Part shown: positions 1 to 10,900 of the stretch, in pieces | Layout of the letters: each line of letters opens with the position of its first letter | Numbering within the stretch: the stretch's first letter is position 1 | NCBI RefSeq assembly: GCF_029784155.1 | Contig: NC_073693.1 | Coordinates: 140,729,988-140,793,987 of the forward strand | Source of the DNA: Uranotaenia lowii | Taxonomy: Eukaryota; Arthropoda; Insecta; Diptera; Culicidae | Direction: 5' to 3' | Length of the DNA: 64,000 bases | The notes under the pieces: model-generated | The model's database searches: none | What the model was told of the DNA's origin: nothing | The model's input: the letters and a program-made list of their open reading frames with translations, nothing else | Translations under genes and position numbers: made by a program

Positions 1-351
1 GGGTTTACCTTGTAATTGTAGCTTGTGCAAATCATTCATATATAAGACGAAAACGAGAGGCCCTAGGTTGCTACCCTGTGGGACTCCAACAGGCAGGTCT
101 CCAAGGTCACTAGAAACCTGATTTATCTGGACGTACTGCTTTCTGTTGGCTAGGTAGCTGGCAAGAAGAAGGTTCGCATTACCCCTGATTCCATGGGCAT
201 CCAATTTTTGGAGAAGTATCTTGTGGTCAATCGTGTCGAAAGCTTTCTTTAGGTCTAAGAATAACACTCCCATAAACTTTCGATTATCGAGAGCACTGTG
301 TATGGCATCTACCAGTTCAATTGCTGCTGTTTGAGTACTGGAAGCTGTAAG
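1..351 (-). mobile_element. non-LTR retrotransposon reverse transcriptase fragment (CR1/L2-like)
   Basis: Reading the minus strand from 351 to 1 gives one uninterrupted frame of about 117 residues that runs off the window edge. It contains the reverse transcriptase block LDLKKAFDTIDH (first catalytic aspartate region) and then VPQGSNLGPLVF, the conserved PQG motif of non-LTR elements. The spacing and wording of these blocks resemble the CR1/L2/Daphne group more than Jockey or R1, but the clade is inferred by eye. A TGA stop at 352-354 ends the frame upstream, so the copy is 5' truncated or broken there. The YADD catalytic block would lie outside the window. Confidence 0.85.
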
Positions 352-586
352 TCAAATATAAATATAGATTTATACAGATTTTCAATAAATTCAAATTCAG
401 TTGGCATGGGCTAACCGGATTAAATCTATTCAAGCCTTTATCTTTGGTTGCGCAAACCTTTAACTTCTACAAGTAAGCTTATCCATGACGACTATATCCA
501 TGTACTTTCCATTAATACTAGGTTAGTAGGAAAAAAGATTCAAGAGTTATCAACAGGGATTATTTTTATTTGCATAGTATTCCGTC
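352..586. other. non-coding spacer between two retrotransposon fragments
   Basis: AT-rich sequence between two unrelated non-LTR fragments on the same strand. I see no coding potential, tandem repeat or terminal inverted repeat in it. It may contain the unrecognised 3' UTR of the next element, whose stop codon is at 587. Confidence 0.5.
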
Positions 587-1461
587 TCACGACATAACTT
601 GACGAACATAATTCCTAAAATTCACTCGGTCCATGGCAGCCGTTCTCCAATTTCTCGGGCACCCCATGTTCGCCAGATCACGCTCCACTTGGTCTAACCA
701 CCTCGCTCGTTGCGCCCACGCTCGTCTTGTTCCTACCGGATTCGTAGCGCTTACCTGTTTTGCAGGCATTCTCGCAACATGTCCCGCCCAGCGTATCCGG
801 CCAGCCTTCACCACCTTTTGGATACCGGGTTCGCCGTAGAGTCGCGCGAGCTCGTGGTTAATCCTTCGCCTCCACACTCCGTTCTCCTGTACGCCGCCAA
901 AGATGGTTCTTAACACTCGTCGCATGAATACCCCGAGTGTACGCAGGTCCTCCTCGAGCAATATCCATGTCTCGTGCCCGTAGAGAACAACCGGTCTAAT
1001 GAGCGTCATATACACTTCGTGCGAGGGCTAAGTCTTCTCGACTGCAGTTGCTTGTAGAGTCCATAGTAGACACGACTTCCGCTGATAATTCGCCTCCGGA
1101 TCTCACGGCTGGTGTCATTGTCTGCGGTCACCAGTGAGCCAAGATAGACAAAGTCTTCGACTATCTCCAGCTCGTCGCCGTCGATCGTGACCTTGTTATT
1201 ACTGGACAAGCGGGTTCGGTCGGTCTCAGATCCGCAGGCCAGCGTGTACTTCGTCTTGTTAATCATCAACCCAATCCTTCCTGCTTCGTGTTTCAGTTTG
1301 CGGTAGATCTCCTCCACCGCCGCAGATGATCTGCCGACTATATCAATGTCATCGGCAAAGCAGATAAGTTGACTGGATCTGTTGAAAGTCGTGCCCCGCA
1401 TTTCGCCCACCGCTCGTCGAATTGGTTGGTTGGTTGAATGAGTTAAAATCTTCAATATCAA
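587..1461 (-). pseudogene. non-LTR retrotransposon RT 3' half, frameshifted (RTE-like)
   Basis: Two minus-strand frames together give the C-terminal half of a non-LTR reverse transcriptase. The first frame (1461-1006) carries the catalytic block FADDIDIVG at residues 35-43, followed by EDFVYLGSLVTADND. The second frame (1015-587) continues with LIRPVVLYGHETW, the invariant thumb-region motif, then GRIRWAGHVARMP, and stops at 587. The change of frame at about 1006-1015 falls inside one conserved stretch, so a small indel has broken the gene. The endonuclease and RT fingers are missing, which is normal 5' truncation. The wording resembles RTE-like elements of insects; the exact clade is inferred. 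No 3' tail or target duplication is obvious. Confidence 0.85.
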
Positions 1462-3562
1462 ATGCTCAAAATTGTTTTTTTTTTATAATGTCAGATGTAG
1501 ATACCGTCAACTGGGGCAACATGCAACACTTTTCAACTTGATACATACAATAAATAAATGATAAATACAATTCACAGCTCTGTAATAAGGAATTTTGCAA
1601 TAACGAGTTTTTCATAACAAAGGACTTTTAATTTTTAGAAAGATTGTTAATGTAATCTACACCCAAAATAGTACAAGTCAAATAAAATGCGTCAAAGTTC
1701 GCTTGGAGGTGTATTGAAGAGATTTTGTTTATAAACCGTACAGCCGGTCTACGCAAAACGAATCATCGCATATGCTGGACTTTTCTTCCTCTTATCGACT
1801 AAAAGGACTTGGCCGCCGTCGTTACTGGGTCAAATCAAAGAAAGAGATTCTCAAAACTATACAGTGAGAATGCATTGCTTAGTCCCAGCCTTCTTTCATT
1901 TGGTTCATTGTAAAATATTGATTATCTGGAGCCACTCACGGAGTGCAACCATTATGCTATTAGCCAAGAAGGGCCACAGGGGGACCGTAGTTGATAACAA
2001 GCTCAAGCTCAAGCTGTAGGCGTAGAATGAAATTGCGTTATTCTGTATCCATCGAAGGTAGGACACGAAAAAATAACATGGAGAAGCGAAATATTTCCAG
2101 CAGCATTCCATCTGATGATAAAAAAAAAGGATTAAAAATGTTTTTTTAGAAGAGAAGGTTTAAAACTGATCAACCAGCATTGATTTTATTTAGAAATTCT
2201 ACAGTTTTTTAAGTGAAGTCAATAACTATTATTCTATGAATAAAATTGGCATAATAAACTTTTTTTTTCATTTTTATCTTAAAAGTAAACGAATAATATT
2301 AGAACAGCGTCAATGAATTACTTAACGGAAGCTGTGATAAGCAACAGATGTTTCCACTGATATTATGTACGTTATCTATGTACATATTATGGGGCTAATA
2401 AAAAAGATAATGACACTTCCTATCAAGTTTTTTTTCCTTCACTGTGTTTATGAGTATGTCAACAATGTGAATGGTCTTTGCATTTACCCGGGAAAGGTTG
2501 TGAATGCGATATTTGTATTCGCTTGTGGAGAAACTCAACATCAACTGCTGTACTTGTTTACGACAAAAATATAATTTAAAGAATCGACCATTATACAAAT
2601 GTCCGAATAAAAAAATAATCAACTATTTGACAAAAACACAAAAAAGTACATACAACCTTGCACATTCAATTTTATAAAAAGAAGTCTATTCAAAATTTTA
2701 GTCACCACTTTGTTGTCTACCTGTAACAAAAAAATTATAAACCTCCCTTTTTGCGCTACACTCTCTGATCAAAATTCTAAGGAATATTTTATTGATATTT
2801 TTGATTATTTATTTATCTTCATCAATTTCACTCTTTAATATTTTGCCACTGATTGAAACTTTGAAGATTTTGCTCAGTGCAGTTCTACTTGCGCCCCTTT
2901 CGGGCGAGCGAATTTTCTGTTTCTGTCAGTGCCGACGATTAAACGCGTGACCATTTTCACTATACTCGCACTTGCTGCGGTTGCTCTAATAAAAATCACG
3001 CTTACATATGCAATAGATTCTATAAGTTCCCTTTTGCTGATTTTTGTTCTGCTGCAAATTATGATTTTTTAATTTTCGAAATAATTTATTTAAAACTAAA
3101 AATTTAAAGCTTCTGCATTTGAATACTAAAATGCACCAAAAATCCTAACATCTACAAGCTTCCATAGAAAAATAAGTAAACAAACTCGTTCCTCTCCCAT
3201 TGTAAATGTTCAGCAGCGGAAAGCAGTCATTTGAACTGGCTCGGAAATCATCCGATTGCAGCCGTTTCAAAACACAAACATTGTACCTTCTCAAAATTAT
3301 AAACAACAATGCTAGGGTTTTGTACACGTTGTCATTTGAGCTACTAACATGGCCTGGCTCGGGTTGGCTTGGCTTGGTGCTTGCTGATGCTTCTGGTTTT
3401 ACTGTGACCCAGAAAGTCTTCGGTTTGAACTTGAAACTTGGAAGATGTTCAAATGTGGCGGCGGCTATCTGGTGTCTGTGTGTTTGTATGTAGACAATGT
3501 TATTTTTCTTTCCATTTCTGGAATCCGGCCGGCATCAAGCGCGAATCGGCGAAAGGCGACTA
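1462..3562. other. non-coding AT-rich region
   Basis: No supported gene. At 1506-1526 there is a sequence reading TACCGTCAACTGGGGCAAC, close to the end motif of the repeat family at 33889 and 36306, so this may be one end of a decayed copy. The open frames here (up to 95 codons) have no recognisable motif. A GC-richer patch around 2890-2960 is unexplained. The sequence just before 3562 is the target flank of the next transposon. Confidence 0.5.
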
Positions 3563-4765
3563 AAGGGTGATACGGTCAAAATTTGGTCAAGGGAAAATGG
3601 GGTAAATCGGTGGAATCATTTATTTAAAAAAAAAATCAAATTAAATTTCTTTTTCAGCCACCTTGTCCACCTTCTTCGCCGCAGAAAGCCAGTTTGCCTT
3701 GAACTGCTGCTCGTCCTTAGCAGTTTTTTTGGTCTTCTTTAGGTTGCGCTTGACAATAGTCTAGTATTTTTCAATTGGGCGGAGCTCTGACGTGTTGGGA
3801 GGGTTCTTGTCCTTGGGAACCACCTGCACGTTTTTGGCGGCGTACCACTCCATGGCCTTTTTACCATAATGGCAAGATGCCAAATCCGGCCAAAACAGTA
3901 CGGAACAACCGTGTTTCTTCAGGAAAGGCAGCAGACGTTTATTCAAACACTCTTTCACGTAAATTTCTTGGTTGACAGTCTCGAAAGCTATGAAAATGCT
4001 GCTTTTCAAGCCACAGGTACAGATGGCTTGCCAAACCAGATATTTCTTCGCGAACTTTGATAGTTTCATGTGCTTGAAAATAGCTGCTACCTTTCCCCTT
4101 CCTTTTGCCGTATAAAACTCCTGTCCCGGAAGCTGCTTGCAGTCGGCTTTGACGTAGGTTTCGTCGTCCATTACCAAGCAGTCAAACTTCGTCAGCATCG
4201 TCGTGTACAGCCTCCGGGATCGCGCTTTGGCCGTCGTATTTTGTTTATCATCGCGATTTGGAGTCACTATCTTCTTGTAAGTCGATAGTCCGACTCGTTT
4301 TTTCTCTCGATGCACGGTTGTAGACGATACACCCAGCTTATTTGCGGCATCTCTGAGAGAGAGAGGTTAGGGTTTCGCTTGAAACTACCGGCAACTCTCT
4401 TTGTCGTCTCAGCGGCTTCCGGTTTTCGATTTCCCCCCGATCCAGACTTCCTAGCTGTCGACAAACGTTCCCCAAAAACTTTAATTACATTTGTAACGGT
4501 TGATTTAGCAACTTTCAGCGATTTTGCCAGCTTTGCGTGCGAGTAGCTCAGATTTTCGCGATGCGCGAGCAAAATTTTGATACGCTGCTCTTCTTTCTTG
4601 GACGGCATTTTGACAACTGAAGAGTGAATTCCAAAATCAAAATAGGAGCAACATTTTACACACACACACACACCTTCAAAATGAGGGGTGTTCAGGTTTT
4701 TTAAATGCAAAATTGAAAGAAATACGTCAAGTTGATATTGACCAAATTTTGACCGTATCACCCTT
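3563..4765 (-). mobile_element. Tc1/mariner-superfamily D,D37E element, full length but inactive
   Basis: A 1,203-bp element bounded by perfect 28-bp terminal inverted repeats (3563-3590 and 4738-4765) that begin AAGGGTGATACGGTC. The left flank is TA (3561-3562), the usual target of this superfamily. The right flank is CA, which I read as a TA duplication mutated on one side. The transposase runs on the minus strand between the repeats. With both ends, the coding region and nearly intact repeats still present, the insertion is fairly recent. A short CA microsatellite (about 4660-4673) lies in the 5' leader of the transposase. Confidence 0.93.
3641..4608 (-). pseudogene. D,D37E (ITmD37E-type) transposase pseudogene
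   Basis: The coding region starts with ATG at 4608-4606 (MPSKKEEQRIK...) and has an N-terminal helix-turn-helix region (HAKLAKSLKVAKSTVTNVIK). After the break it continues with the DDE domain: VMDDETYVKAD carries the first aspartate, FWPDLASCHYG the second, and LRPIEKY the final glutamate. Counting residues between the last aspartate and the glutamate gives 37, hence D,D37E. Two lesions kill it. One is a 2-bp gain in a TC run near 4360-4370, which shifts the frame. The other is a TAG stop at 3763-3761 where the family has tryptophan after EKY. The 38-codon tail beyond the stop is still open to TAA at 3643-3641. The protein would cut and paste its own element at TA sites. Confidence 0.93.
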
Positions 4766-4789
4766 CATTTATCCAGAAATAAGCATTTT

Positions 4790-5470
4790 TTCTTATATGT
4801 CTAGACAACATGAGATTTTAAGTCTTTGATTTCTCATAAATCGAGCTGAAAGGTTTTGAAATAGGTTAAATAATTTCAAATGGACAATTTACAGATAAAA
4901 GAACTTGAGAAGCAGTCTTTTTTGCCCTCTTTTACCTTCGTAAGGATTTTGTCGATTTATAAAATAATTGATTTGTATCTTATATGAAAGTAGATCCATT
5001 TTAACAAAATGAATATCAAATTCAAGCTGAAGAATACATATAACAACGTTCTAAATTTTATATCGATCGACCAATGTTTGTCAAAGATTTCTACTTTTGA
5101 ATAAGATTTGAACTTTTCAAAAAACTAATTGATAAAAAAAGCAGTTTTATGGAAGAGAGCTCGTTTAAAAGTCTTTAAATACTCATGTAACACTTCACAT
5201 TTCTTAATGATTGTTTTTGTTGCTTTTTTCTTTTTTTTTTTGAAAAAATCTTCATGAAACGTTCACATCACATTAAAATGTTTCCCAAAGAACAATTTTA
5301 ATGAAAAAAAAAATGTTAAGATTCATTTTCACAAAGTTATGATTATTTTTTACTGAGTAATAAAGGGCAAATAATACATCACTCAGATGTCTCCGGTCAA
5401 ATCTGACGGCTGATTTGAAATTCTGAGGAAATTTCTGAGGAAAACCTGAAAGTACATAAATGTTTGTTTT
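4790..5470 (+). repeat. dispersed repeat family R1, copy 1
   Basis: This AT-rich, non-coding block aligns by eye with 26690-27135, with the interior of the hAT-like element at 39660-40200, and in reverse with 47690-47900 plus 48557-48760. Shared landmarks are TATAAAATAATTG, TTCACAAAGTTATG followed by ACTGAGTAAT, and the stretch GATTTGAAATTCTGAGG. Because it lacks the insertion present in the 47.7-kb copy, it serves as an empty site for that insertion. No ORF is recognisable. Its ends are not clearly defined and no target duplication was found. Confidence 0.65.
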
Positions 5471-5560
5471 TTTTTCAATTTTCTAATAATTTTTTTTAAC
5501 AATATAGAAAATGTTGGTTTTACGAGATGTCGACTGTATGTTTGTTGTGTGTATTAGGCG

Positions 5561-5595
5561 GTAGAGTTTTGTATCATACAAATACAAAACTCTAC
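5561..5595. repeat. 14-bp perfect hairpin
   Basis: GTAGAGTTTTGTAT (5561-5574) is followed after 7 bases by its exact reverse complement (5582-5595). It lies about 100 bases upstream of the hammerhead-like fold and may belong to the same decayed element. Confidence 0.75.
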
Positions 5596-5693
5596 GCATA
5601 CATTCACCCAATTTTTTCATATAAATAACCGTGAAACTAGTGACGAACAGATTCAAACAGTACGCTTTCTCCAAAAGCAATAGCAACGACAAT

Positions 5694-5750
5694 TTTTTAA
5701 TCCCTGAAGATGATGTCATACGACATCGAAACGTCGCGTCGGTTTAAAAA
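5694..5750 (+). ncRNA. candidate hammerhead ribozyme-like motif (retroelement-type)
   Basis: The order of parts matches a type I hammerhead. Stem I 5' strand is at 5694-5703, core CTGAAGA at 5704-5710, stem II GATGTC/GACATC at 5712-5717 and 5722-5727 with an ATAC loop, GAAA at 5728-5731, a 2-bp stem III CG/CG at 5732-5733 and 5737-5738, then TC at 5739-5740. Stem I 3' strand at 5741-5750 pairs with the 5' strand at 9 of 10 positions. CUGANGA and GAAA are the known core; position 7 is variable, so A there is allowed. An extra U at 5711 between the core and stem II is unusual and could abolish activity. Such motifs are known from Penelope-like elements and retrozymes, but no GIY-YIG or RT frame is visible nearby. 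Confidence 0.45.
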
Positions 5751-5759
5751 TAAATTTCG

Positions 5760-7967
5760 TTTGTTAAAAGATGATTGGACTGATTCGCCGGACATAAATA
5801 CACAATGTAGAAAATATTCGAAAAATTTTAGGAGCTTGAAAAACTTAAGTCAAAAAAACATACTACAAACTAATCGACATTTCCACATATTTTAATTGAT
5901 TTAAGTTTTTCAGAAATATTTTGATTTTGTTTGTCAAAACCAGTATTTGATCAAAAAGGGACTTTCAAGTTTCAAAAATTGCGTTTTGGAAGAAGAATAC
6001 CCAAAGTTTTACTCATTATGAAAGAATTATAGGAAATTTCATTAGTAAAATTATCTAAATGATTAAATTTCCATCAACTTAACGTACGTTTGTCAATAAG
6101 AATTTTTTCTCTCAATTCGGAAAGGAGTCCATATGCTTAGTGAAACACACTGGTCATCACACACGACGGCTATCAAAAAGTTAGAATGTTGTTCGACTCA
6201 CCATCTGCCTGCCTCCCAAGCCAGACATTGTGCCAATATCGAATTTAAACATCTCGAACACAGTCGAATAAAATAAAATAAAGTTCCATTTCCTATACAG
6301 CCTGCGTTTGGTGTTTGTGGAGAAGGCAAATCCCCCTTTTTCCCATTCGGATTTGAATAAGCAAATGCTATTCGACTGGCATGGCGGCAGACGCAAGACG
6401 CAAACAGGGCGGTGGGTTTGTTTACTTTCACAATCATTATCATTATCAGAAAGTTATTTTTTCGCCTCCGAGTGTGTGTGTGCGCGAAACGAAGTTAACG
6501 GAGAGATGCATCATGCGGGTTTATATTTCTGTTGTTCGGCAAAAAGGTTAACGTGATGGGTAGCGAAAGGGTTGAGTTTTTTTTTCTAAAAAATATTCCA
6601 TGTTAAAATTTTTCAGTCGAGTTACTCGGCAGCTGTAGATTTTTTTTTTCGAAACTTTCCTTTGCCTTACTCTTTACGAAACTCGTTTAAATTTTCTAGC
6701 CCGAGAATCGGCCCCGATGGGCTTGGAAAAGTTAAACATGACTTTAATCCGAAATTAAACAGCTGGATGGAAGCCGGCGAATGTAGAATTACGTTAACGA
6801 GGTAGCGAAAAGTTACGAAGTCAATAACGAAACCGGATCGGATACATTTGGTTGGTACAAATTGATGTGTGTTTATTTTGGCAAATTTAGCATTTCAAAG
6901 TCGAGGTGTGGTAAAAAACATACGCTGTTGATGTAATTTATAAAATATACAATCTTGATTTTTTTGGAAAAAAATAATCGAATATAGTTTTATATGACTG
7001 TTGTTTTAAGCTTTTATAAAATGATTAGTTTAAAAGGTCAGACTTGAGTCGGCGTTTCACTAATTATTTCCACCCCACAAATTGAGCAATATAGAAAAAG
7101 GTCTACTCAAGCGTGATAAATATACCCTGCGGTTAATCACGAACTTTTAAACTATCACCCGCTTGGAGGAGTCCATTTTCTCTGGGGACCGTCAAATCTC
7201 GGAAGCTGATCCCTGTCAACATCGGTGTGGTGTGAAAAACCCAAAAATTGGCCTACCATAAAGACAAACCAGAAAAAAAACCACAAGATTATCCTGCCAT
7301 TAGGCTGAAAGTACATCGCACCCTTATCGTCAAGTAGAATAGGCCAAAGGAGAGACCAGTGCAGTGCTGTAAGATCGCATTTTAGAATATTAAAATCGGC
7401 AAGAATTTTTTGTTGTTTGCAAAAATGCTCAAGAATCCTTGCCCTATAAGTAAGAACCCTAAGCAAAAATATGATTTTGCCTTTCATACAGAAAGGTATA
7501 GTTATCGGTCGATTTGGGAGAAAGCTGAAGTTAGAAGCTGTATGTTGCACATATGGAACATTTCTTTCAATTTTTTTTAAGATCATGGCCACAAAAAATG
7601 TAAAAAAGTTGTGTAAAACACGTATTTTTCAATCAATCAACCGCCAAAACTGTTCCTGTTACAGTAGACAAATTTAAAAAAGTGAATTGGAAAGTGGACG
7701 TCATTTGGCACATTTTGGCATCTCTAGATGTTTAAAACACGAAATACATCATTTTTGACTGCTTTTCAAAGGTAGCTGTTTTTCGAACTTTTCATGAATC
7801 TGGATTTTCTGAGACAATCCCTTCACCTAAATTTCGCTTTGCACTGGATTTTAAGTACGTTAACGTAAGGTATAGACAACAAAACTATATGCAAAAGAAA
7901 GCAAATTTCATACCGGTTCTAGTGATGTAACTGCATTGGCAGTGCAATGCTTGGTAAAAAAAATGAA
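5760..7967. other. non-coding region, unassigned
   Basis: No supported gene. The AT content varies, with a GC-richer patch at about 6660-6860. Open frames up to 145 codons (7155-7592, minus) have no recognisable domain. The last few hundred bases lead into the 9-bp satellite without a visible insertion boundary. Confidence 0.45.
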
Positions 7968-10900
7968 AAAACTGACAAAATTGAAAAAAATGACAAAATT
8001 GACAAAATTTACAAAATGTACAAAATTTACAGAATTTTCAAAATTGACAAAATTGACAAAACTGACAAAATTGATAAAATTAACTAAATAAGCAAAATTG
8101 ATAAAATTAACAAAATAAGCAAAATTGACAAAATTTACCAAGTTTACAAAATCGAAAATATGGCAAAATTGACAAAATAAACAAAACATATTATCAAAAT
8201 TAACAAAATTGACAATATTGACAAAGTTGACAAAATTGACAAAATTTGCCAAAACTGGTAAAATCGACAAAATTGACAAAACTTAAAAAATTACAAAATT
8301 TACGAAATTTAAAATAATTATAAAAATTCACAAAATTTACAAAATTTACGCAGTTTAAAAAATTTACAAAATTTACAAAATTTACAAATTTGATAAAATT
8401 TGCAAAACTTACAAAATTTACAAAATTTACAAAATTACAAAATTTGCAAAATTTACAAAATTTACAAAATTTACAAAATTTACAAAATTTACAAAATTTA
8501 CAAAATTTACAAAATTTACAAAATTTACAAAATTTACAAAATTTACAAAATTTACAAAATTTACAAAATTTACAAAATTTACAAAATTTACAAAATTTAC
8601 AAAATTTACAAAATTTACAAAATTTACAAAATTTACAAAATTTACAAAATTTACAAAACTTACAAAACTTACAAAATTTACAAAACCTACAAAATTTACA
8701 AAATTCACAAAACTTTCAAAATTTACAAAATTTACAAAATTTACAAAACTTACAAAATTTACAAAGTTTACAAAATTTACAAAATATACAAAATTTGCAA
8801 AATTTACAAAATTTACTAAATTTACAAAATCTAGATAATTTATAAAATTTACTAAATTGCCAAAATTTACAAAATTAACAAAATTAACAAAATTTACAAA
8901 ATTTACAAAATTTACAAAATTAACAAAATTAACAAAATTTACAAAATTTACAAAATTTACAAAATTTACAAAATTTACAAAATTTACAAAATTTACAAAA
9001 TTTACAAAATTTACAAAATTTACAAAATTTACAAAATTTACAAAATTTACAAAATTTACAAAATTTACAAAATTTACAAAATTTACAAAATTTACAAAAT
9101 TTACAAAATTTACAAAATTTACAAAATTTACAAAATTTACAAAATTTACAAAATTTACAAAATTTACAAAATTTACAAAATTTACAAAATTTACGAAATT
9201 TACAAAATATACAAAATTTACAAAATTTACAAAATTTACAAAATTTACAAAATTTACAAAATTTACAAAATTTACAAAATTTACAAAATTTACAAAATTT
9301 ACAAAATTTACAAAATTTACAAAATTTACAAAATTTACAAAATTTACAAAATTTACAAAATTTACAAAATTTACAAAATTTACAAAATTTACAAAATTTA
9401 CAAAATTTACAAAATTTACAAAATTTACAAAATTTACAAAATTTACAAAATTTACAAAATTTACAAAATTTACAAAATTTACAAAATTTACAAAATTTAC
9501 AAAATTTACAAAATTTACAAAATTTACAAAATTTACAAAATTTACAAAATTTACAAAATTTACAAAATTTACAAAATTTACAAAATTTACAAAATTCACA
9601 AAATTTACAAAAATTACAAAATTTACAAAATTTCAACTATTTAAAAAATTTACAAAATCTAGAAAATTTACAAAATTTACAAAATTGACAAAATTTACAA
9701 AATTTAAAAAATTTACAAAATTTACAAAATTTACAAAATTTACAAAATTTACAAAATTTACAAAATTTACAAAATTTACAAAATTTACAAAATTTACAAA
9801 ATTTACAAAATTTACAAAATTTACAAAATTTACAAAATTTACAAAATTTACAAAATTTACAAAATTTACAAAATTTACAAAATTTACAAAATTCACAAAA
9901 TTCACAAAATTTACAAAATTTACAAAATTTACAAAATTTACAAAATTTACAAAATTTACAAATTTTACAAAATTTACAAAATTTACAAAATTTACAAAAT
10001 TTACAAAATTTACAAAATTTACAAAATTTACAAAATTTACAAAATTTACAAAATTTACAAAATTTACAAAATTTACAAAATTTACAAAATTTACAAAATT
10101 TACAAAATTTACAAAATTTACAAAATTTACAAAATTTACAAAATTTACAAAATTTACAAAATTTACAAAATTTACAAAATTTACAAAATTTACAAAATTT
10201 ACAAAATTTACAAAATTTACAAAATTTACAAAATTTACAAAATTTACAAAATTTACAAAATTTACAAAATTTACAAAATTTACAAAATTTACAAAATTTA
10301 CAAAATTTACAAAATTCACAAAATTTACAAAAATTACAAAATTTACAAAATTCACAAAATTTACAAAATTTCAACTATTTAAAAAATTTACAAAATCTAG
10401 AAAATTTACAAAATTTACAAAATTGACAAAATTTACAAAATTTAAAAAATTTACAAAATTTACAAAATTTACAAAATTTACAAAATTTACAAAATTTACA
10501 AAATTTACAAAATTTACAAAATTTACAAAATTTACAAAATTTACAAAATTTACAAAATTTACAAAATTTACAAAATTTACAAAATTTACAAAATTTACAA
10601 AATTTACAAAATTTACAAAATTTACAAAGTTTACAAAATTTACAAAATTTACAAAATTTACAAAATTTACAAAATTTACAAAATTTACAAAATTTACAAA
10701 ATTTACAAAATTTACAAAATTTACAAAATTTACAAAATTTACAAAATTCACAAAATTCACAAAATTTACAAAATTTACAAAATTTACAAAATTTACAAAA
10801 TTTACAAAATTTACAAAATTTACAAAATTTACAAAATTTACAAAATTTACAAAATTTACAAAATTTACAAAATTTACAAAATTTACAAAATTTACAAAAT

